Shown: one piece after another, positions 61,012-64,000 of the stretch
Position numbering within the stretch: the stretch's first letter is position 1
Layout of the letters: each line of letters begins with the position of its first letter
Assembly: GCF_002836595.1 (NCBI RefSeq)
Contig: NZ_PJBB01000003.1
Span: 2,851,001-2,915,000, forward strand
Length of the DNA: 64,000 nucleotides
Direction of reading: 5' to 3'
Source: Tenacibaculum sp. Bg11-29
Lineage (GTDB): Bacteria; Bacteroidota; Bacteroidia; Flavobacteriales; Flavobacteriaceae
The notes under the pieces: generated by a model
Databases searched by the model: none
What the model was told of the DNA's origin: nothing
The model's input: only the letters and a program-made list of their open reading frames with translations
Program-made: the position numbers and the translations under genes

Positions 61012-61485
61012 ATGAAAATAAAAGAAATTTTTTTATCAAAAGATGATGATGATAAAGTTGAATTAATTAATAGTTTGAATTTTGATGATTATGAAGATAA
61101 GTGGGATTTAATTTTGGAGGTTATAGAGGATAAAAATGAATATGATTTAGTAAGGATTGAAGCGTTAAAAGTTATAGAAATAATTGATGTACATAAAATT
61201 ATACTAAATAAATGATGTAAGTTAATTTTAAAATTATTAAAAAATGAAGAAGATTATGACGTAAGAAATTATGCTTTTATAGCTTCGAGAAATTTGATTA
61301 ATGATAGTGAAGAAATTAAGAATTTGATTAGTGAAATAGTTTTATCAAAAGAAGATATTGATATACGACATAATGCTTATTCAGGTGTTCTAAGGATTAA
61401 TAATGAGCTTGATAAGAATAATATTTTAAAATTATTTTTAGATGATTCAGATTTTTCTAGTTTTGCAAAAAAAGATATTTCTTAG
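61012..61485 (+). pseudogene. HEAT-like repeat protein split by an in-frame TGA
   Basis: One frame from 61012 to 61485 reads as a small HEAT/armadillo-like protein ('DKWDLILEVIEDKNEYDLVRIEALKVIEIIDV', 'DYDVRNYAFIASRNLINDSEEIKNLISEIVL', 'DIRHNAYSGVLRI'), cut by TGA at 61213-61215. Repeats run through the stop, so it is a recent nonsense mutation in what looks like an immunity-type gene. A terminator hairpin follows at 61508. Confidence 0.7.
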
Positions 61486-61507
61486 TTTGTAATATGTATT
61501 AAAAGAT

Positions 61508-61537
61508 AAAAACCACAATATAAAAATTGTGGTTTTT
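61508..61537 (+). terminator. Cassette terminator hairpin, copy 4
   Basis: AAAAACCACAA-tataaaaa-TTGTGGTTTTT, with loop bases changed from the other copies. Confidence 0.8.
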
Positions 61538-61730
61538 ACTTTGTTATAATATTATTAAAAAAAAGGTTCTTTAAAAGCAATAGAGGTCTAACACCTTTAA
61601 ATAGTATATCTCTGATATTGCTGAGTACATTTCTTAGTATCCTATTAAACTAGGAAATGGATGACTTAATTTTTATGTTTTCATTATAACTAGTATTGAT
61701 AGTAAATATGCAAAGTATTAATAAAAGGTA

Positions 61731-61760
61731 AGAAGTATAATGTAAAAGTTATGTTTTTTT
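61731..61760 (+). repeat. Degenerate copy of the cassette hairpin
   Basis: AAGTATAATGTAAAAGTTAT followed by a T run keeps the loop but has lost the CCAC/GTGG pairing. A further degenerate copy lies at about 62168-62194 (AAAACCACAGTAAAAATT). Confidence 0.5.
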
Positions 61761-61810
61761 ATTAATATTATAAAATAAAAAAAATGATTAAGAAAAGTAA
61801 CAATTAGTAT

Positions 61811-62161
61811 ATGGATTTCAATACAATAGAAGAACAGATCAAATTAAAGAAAAAAGAACGATTAGCTTCGTTAAAATCGGATACTTCTGTAGATGATACA
61901 GTAGAAGAAAATTTAGAAAAAGAATATCGTATAAAATCGATACTTGATGGTTCTTTTTTATTTTATCATGACAAAAAAAAAGATAGAGCCTTAATAGCAA
62001 GGTTAGAATTACACCATTTAATGAATAAAGATATTTTTACTGAATGTTTACCAAAAAGATGGGACACAGGCAAAAAAACAAGTAAAAAGCAACGCAAAAA
62101 AATAGCAAATAGAATAGCAACTTATTATATGAAACACTTTAAAAAAGTTGTTTTTCAATAG
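61811..62161 (+). CDS. Unknown 116-residue basic protein
   Basis: A lysine-rich, soluble protein with no signal peptide: 'MDFNTIEEQIKLKKKERLASLKS', 'SILDGSFLFYHDKKKDRALIARLELHHLMNKDIFTECLPKRWDTGKKTSKKQRKKIANRIATYYMKHF'. No family recognised. It is flanked by two degenerate cassette hairpins and belongs to the accessory region. Confidence 0.5.
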   Translation: MDFNTIEEQIKLKKKERLASLKSDTSVDDTVEENLEKEYRIKSILDGSFLFYHDKKKDRALIARLELHHLMNKDIFTECLPKRWDTGKKTSKKQRKKIANRIATYYMKHFKKVVFQ

Positions 62162-62520
62162 CATAATATAAAACCACAGTAAAAATTATTTTTTATTCTC
62201 CAAAAACTTAATTCATTTAAGTTTTTGGAAGTAGCCAACGAAATAAATGGTGTTAAAAAATAAGTAAATCTTACGTTTATTGATAAAATATTTTTTTGTT
62301 CACATTGGTATTAGTTTACTGTAAGGATCAACTATGATAAAAAATAAGTTATAACCAAAAATGTGATTTTAAATACTAAAAACAATTGCAATTACTGATA
62401 GAATTTCTTCTTATGAAGAGATAAAAAAAATTAAGAAATTAAGTTCTTGGTAGAATTTATAATTCTACCGTAAATGATTAAGTAAATAAAAAGAAAAATA
62501 ACCAATAAAAAAGAAAAAAC
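62162..62520. other. Non-coding region with two hairpins
   Basis: Contains a 13-base inverted repeat TCCAAAAACTTAA / TTAAGTTTTTGGA (62199-62229), probably a terminator for the 116-residue gene, and a tight 9-base one, GGTAGAATT-tat-AATTCTACC (62449-62469), 52 bases before the next gene. No coding potential seen. Confidence 0.5.
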
Positions 62521-62964
62521 ATGAAAATTACAACCTTACTTTTAATATGCTCATTAAGTTCACTAAGTGTATTCTCAAAAGCTAGAATACCAGTTCCTTA
62601 CGGAACAGTAGAAAAGATTATAAAAATACAAGATTTACCAGATACAGAAGATTTTAAGTTAAAAGACGGGAGATATTTTGATATTGGAAGTAAGTATACT
62701 AAAAGTCATTTATTATGGCTGTCTTATAGTAATACAGAGCCTGAAATAGTAGGTTTTATAAAAGGAGATGAAAATACTTTTTTAAAATTGAGTGCTGAGG
62801 ATTTAAAAAAAATAGAAGAAATAACAGGAGTTCTTATTCCGAAAAAAGGAGAAGTTTCGTTTTTTGACAAATTCGTAGGAAAAGGACTTTTAGGTATTTT
62901 GGCTTTGTTTATACTGTACGGTATTTATGATCGTTTTTTTGGTAAAGGTGACGACGAAGAGTAG
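62521..62964 (+). CDS. Small exported protein with C-terminal membrane anchor, unknown function
   Basis: The 147-residue protein has a signal peptide (LLLICSLSSLSVFS), a central soluble part (VPYGTVEKIIKIQDLPDTEDFKLKDGRYFDIGSKYTKSHLLWLSY), and a C-terminal membrane segment (GKGLLGILALFILYGIYDRFF) with a cytosolic acidic tail. No family is recognised. It is alone between the cassette region and the M28 gene. Confidence 0.6.
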   Translation: MKITTLLLICSLSSLSVFSKARIPVPYGTVEKIIKIQDLPDTEDFKLKDGRYFDIGSKYTKSHLLWLSYSNTEPEIVGFIKGDENTFLKLSAEDLKKIEEITGVLIPKKGEVSFFDKFVGKGLLGILALFILYGIYDRFFGKGDDEE

Positions 62965-63027
62965 TAGCAACTTTTGATAACCTAAGAATATTACTGGTAG
63001 CAAAAGTTAATTAGCATAATAAAAAAT

Positions 63028-63056
63028 AAAACCATAACGAAAGTTGTGGTTTTTTA
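63028..63056 (+). terminator. Cassette-type terminator hairpin, copy 5
   Basis: AAAACCATAACGAAAGTTGTGGTTTTTT, with one mismatch in the left arm, 60 bases after the preceding gene. It is the last copy in the window. Confidence 0.7.
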
Positions 63057-63195
63057 TTGAAATAATTTTCTGTCATAAGTCTTGTGAATAAAGAGTAATT
63101 TTAAGACTAATAAATAAAGGATTACTATTTAAAAAGAAATATAACGATTTAACAAACTATGTTAGTCTAAGGTTATTTCAGTACAAAACTTATAG

Positions 63196-63237
63196 ATAAA
63201 ACAAAAGACTCGCCAATTAGCGAGTCTTTTGTTTTAT
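63196..63237 (-). terminator. Terminator of the M28 peptidase gene
   Basis: A perfect 18-base stem (ATAAAACAAAAGACTCGC and its complement) with loop CAATTA, 11 bases after the stop codon on the reverse strand. Confidence 0.85.
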
Positions 63238-63247
63238 TTATAGTTAT

Positions 63248-64000
63248 TTATTTTTCAGTTACTACTTTATCAACAATCAAGCGATTTTCACGATTAGCTA
63301 CCTCCCAAGCAGTATGAAAAACTAAACGAGTTCTGCTTTCTAATAGCTCATAGTTAATTTTATCAGGCGTATCGGTAGGTTGGTGATAATCAGCATGTGT
63401 TCCGTTAAAATAGAATATAACAGGAATGTTATGCTTTGCAAAATTATAGTGATCTGAACGATAATAAAAACGATTAGGATCGTTCTCTTCATTATACTTA
63501 TAATCTAAGTTAACATTGGTATATTTTTTATTCATAGCTTCAGATATATTGTGTAACTCAGTACTCAACTTATCAGCTCCAATTAAATAGATGTAATTAG
63601 GTTTTCCTTTATGACGGTCATCAACTCTACCAATCATATCAATATTTAAATCTGTAACAGTATTTGCTAATGGAAAAATTGGATTTTCTGTATAATATTT
63701 AGAACCTAACAATCCTTTTTCTTCTCCTGTTACATGTAAAAAAAGTAAAGAACGTTTTGGTCCTTTACCAGCATCTGCAGCTTTTTTAAAAGCTTCAGCA
63801 ATTTCTAAAATAGCAACAGTACCAGAACCATCATCATCAGCACCATTATAAATTTCTCCGTTTTTAACACCTTCATGATCTAAATGGGCAGAAATTACTA
63901 CAATTTCATCTGGTTTTTCTGTTCCTTTAATAAAAGCAACTACGTTTTCAGAATCTTTTAAAATCATTCCTCTACGGTTGTTACTTAAGTAAGCAGAAGG
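63248..64000 (-). CDS. M28-family metallopeptidase, C-terminal part (cut by window edge)
   Basis: The frame is open past the ATG at 63967 to the right edge (eleven more codons ending 'NNRRG'), so the gene continues outside. The visible 250 residues show the M28 zinc sites: 'VVISAHLDHEG' (H and D), 'YNGADDDGSGTVAILEIAEAF' (bridging D), 'FLHVTGEEKGLLGSKYY' (catalytic and binding E), 'LNIDMIGRVDD' (D), and 'HADYHQPTDTPDKINYE' (H). M28 enzymes of this form are exported aminopeptidases. The N-terminal signal is outside the window. Confidence 0.92.
   Translation of the reverse strand, partial: PSAYLSNNRRGMILKDSENVVAFIKGTEKPDEIVVISAHLDHEGVKNGEIYNGADDDGSGTVAILEIAEAFKKAADAGKGPKRSLLFLHVTGEEKGLLGSKYYTENPIFPLANTVTDLNIDMIGRVDDRHKGKPNYIYLIGADKLSTELHNISEAMNKKYTNVNLDYKYNEENDPNRFYYRSDHYNFAKHNIPVIFYFNGTHADYHQPTDTPDKINYELLESRTRLVFHTAWEVANRENRLIVDKVVTEK

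Noticed and set aside
51177..63056. CRISPR array suggested by regularly recurring hairpin repeats
   Set aside because: The copies are 1.5-4.6 kb apart with genes between, end in T runs and have no short unique spacers or cas genes.

Overview
The window comes from a marine-type Bacteroidota genome, most likely family Flavobacteriaceae. It has very low GC content, lipoprotein signals ending in a lipobox cysteine, promoters with a TAnnTTTG-like -7 element, almost no Shine-Dalgarno sequences, a Sec/lipoprotein-type (clade II) NosZ, and a VgrG/Hcp/Rhs locus of the Bacteroidota type VI secretion kind. Genus cannot be fixed from the sequence alone.

Bases 1-10,500 are the end of a surface polysaccharide region: a partial flippase, a glycosyltransferase, a three-gene reverse-strand operon (large membrane protein, exported protein, clan-A glycosidase), a response regulator fused to a family-2 glycosyltransferase, and mannose-6-phosphate isomerase.

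Bases 10,500-33,700 form a compact denitrification island that covers nitrate to dinitrogen. A reverse-strand nap operon (napD, napA, a four-heme NapB-like protein, a tetraheme lipoprotein, a four-cluster ferredoxin and an NrfD-type membrane subunit) faces forward-strand operons: a ModE-like regulator; fasciclin lipoprotein, cytochrome c and nosZ; a NosB-like protein and nosL; nosDFY; and norC, norB, nirK fused to cytochrome c, a NirV-like protein, SCO, norQ, norD, norE and norF. A convergent Rrf2 (NsrR-like) regulator closes the block. Four promoters carry an ATGAT-N4-ATCAT-type palindrome at the same distance (22 bases) from a -7 element, and two share a second, almost identical 20-base inverted repeat. 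The block therefore looks like one CRP/FNR-family regulon with an additional repressor or activator.

Bases 33,700-41,500 hold a 12-segment membrane protein resembling a heme-copper oxidase subunit or NnrS, in an apparent operon with two aspartyl/asparaginyl hydroxylases. They are followed by a methyltransferase-like protein, an ankyrin protein, an SDR enzyme divergent from a LysR regulator, and a small CopD-like membrane protein.

Bases 42,000-63,000 are a type VI secretion effector island without the secretion apparatus. It has an hcp/tssD gene broken by a +1 frameshift, vgrG, a putative adaptor, and a 1404-residue PAAR-like/Rhs protein with an HNH/AHH-like nuclease tip and an Imm11-type immunity protein. 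A run of six displaced Rhs tip cassettes follows (nuclease and GIY-YIG-like toxins, each with an immunity gene). They are 5'-truncated copies of the Rhs core that could be recombined onto the parent gene. All seven toxin tips, although unrelated, end in a penultimate cysteine, and a near-identical terminator hairpin (ACCACAA...TTGTGGT) recurs between cassettes. Several cassettes are decayed by single in-frame stop codons. The window ends in the C-terminal part of an M28 peptidase.

No tRNA, rRNA, CRISPR array, transposase or integrase gene was recognised.
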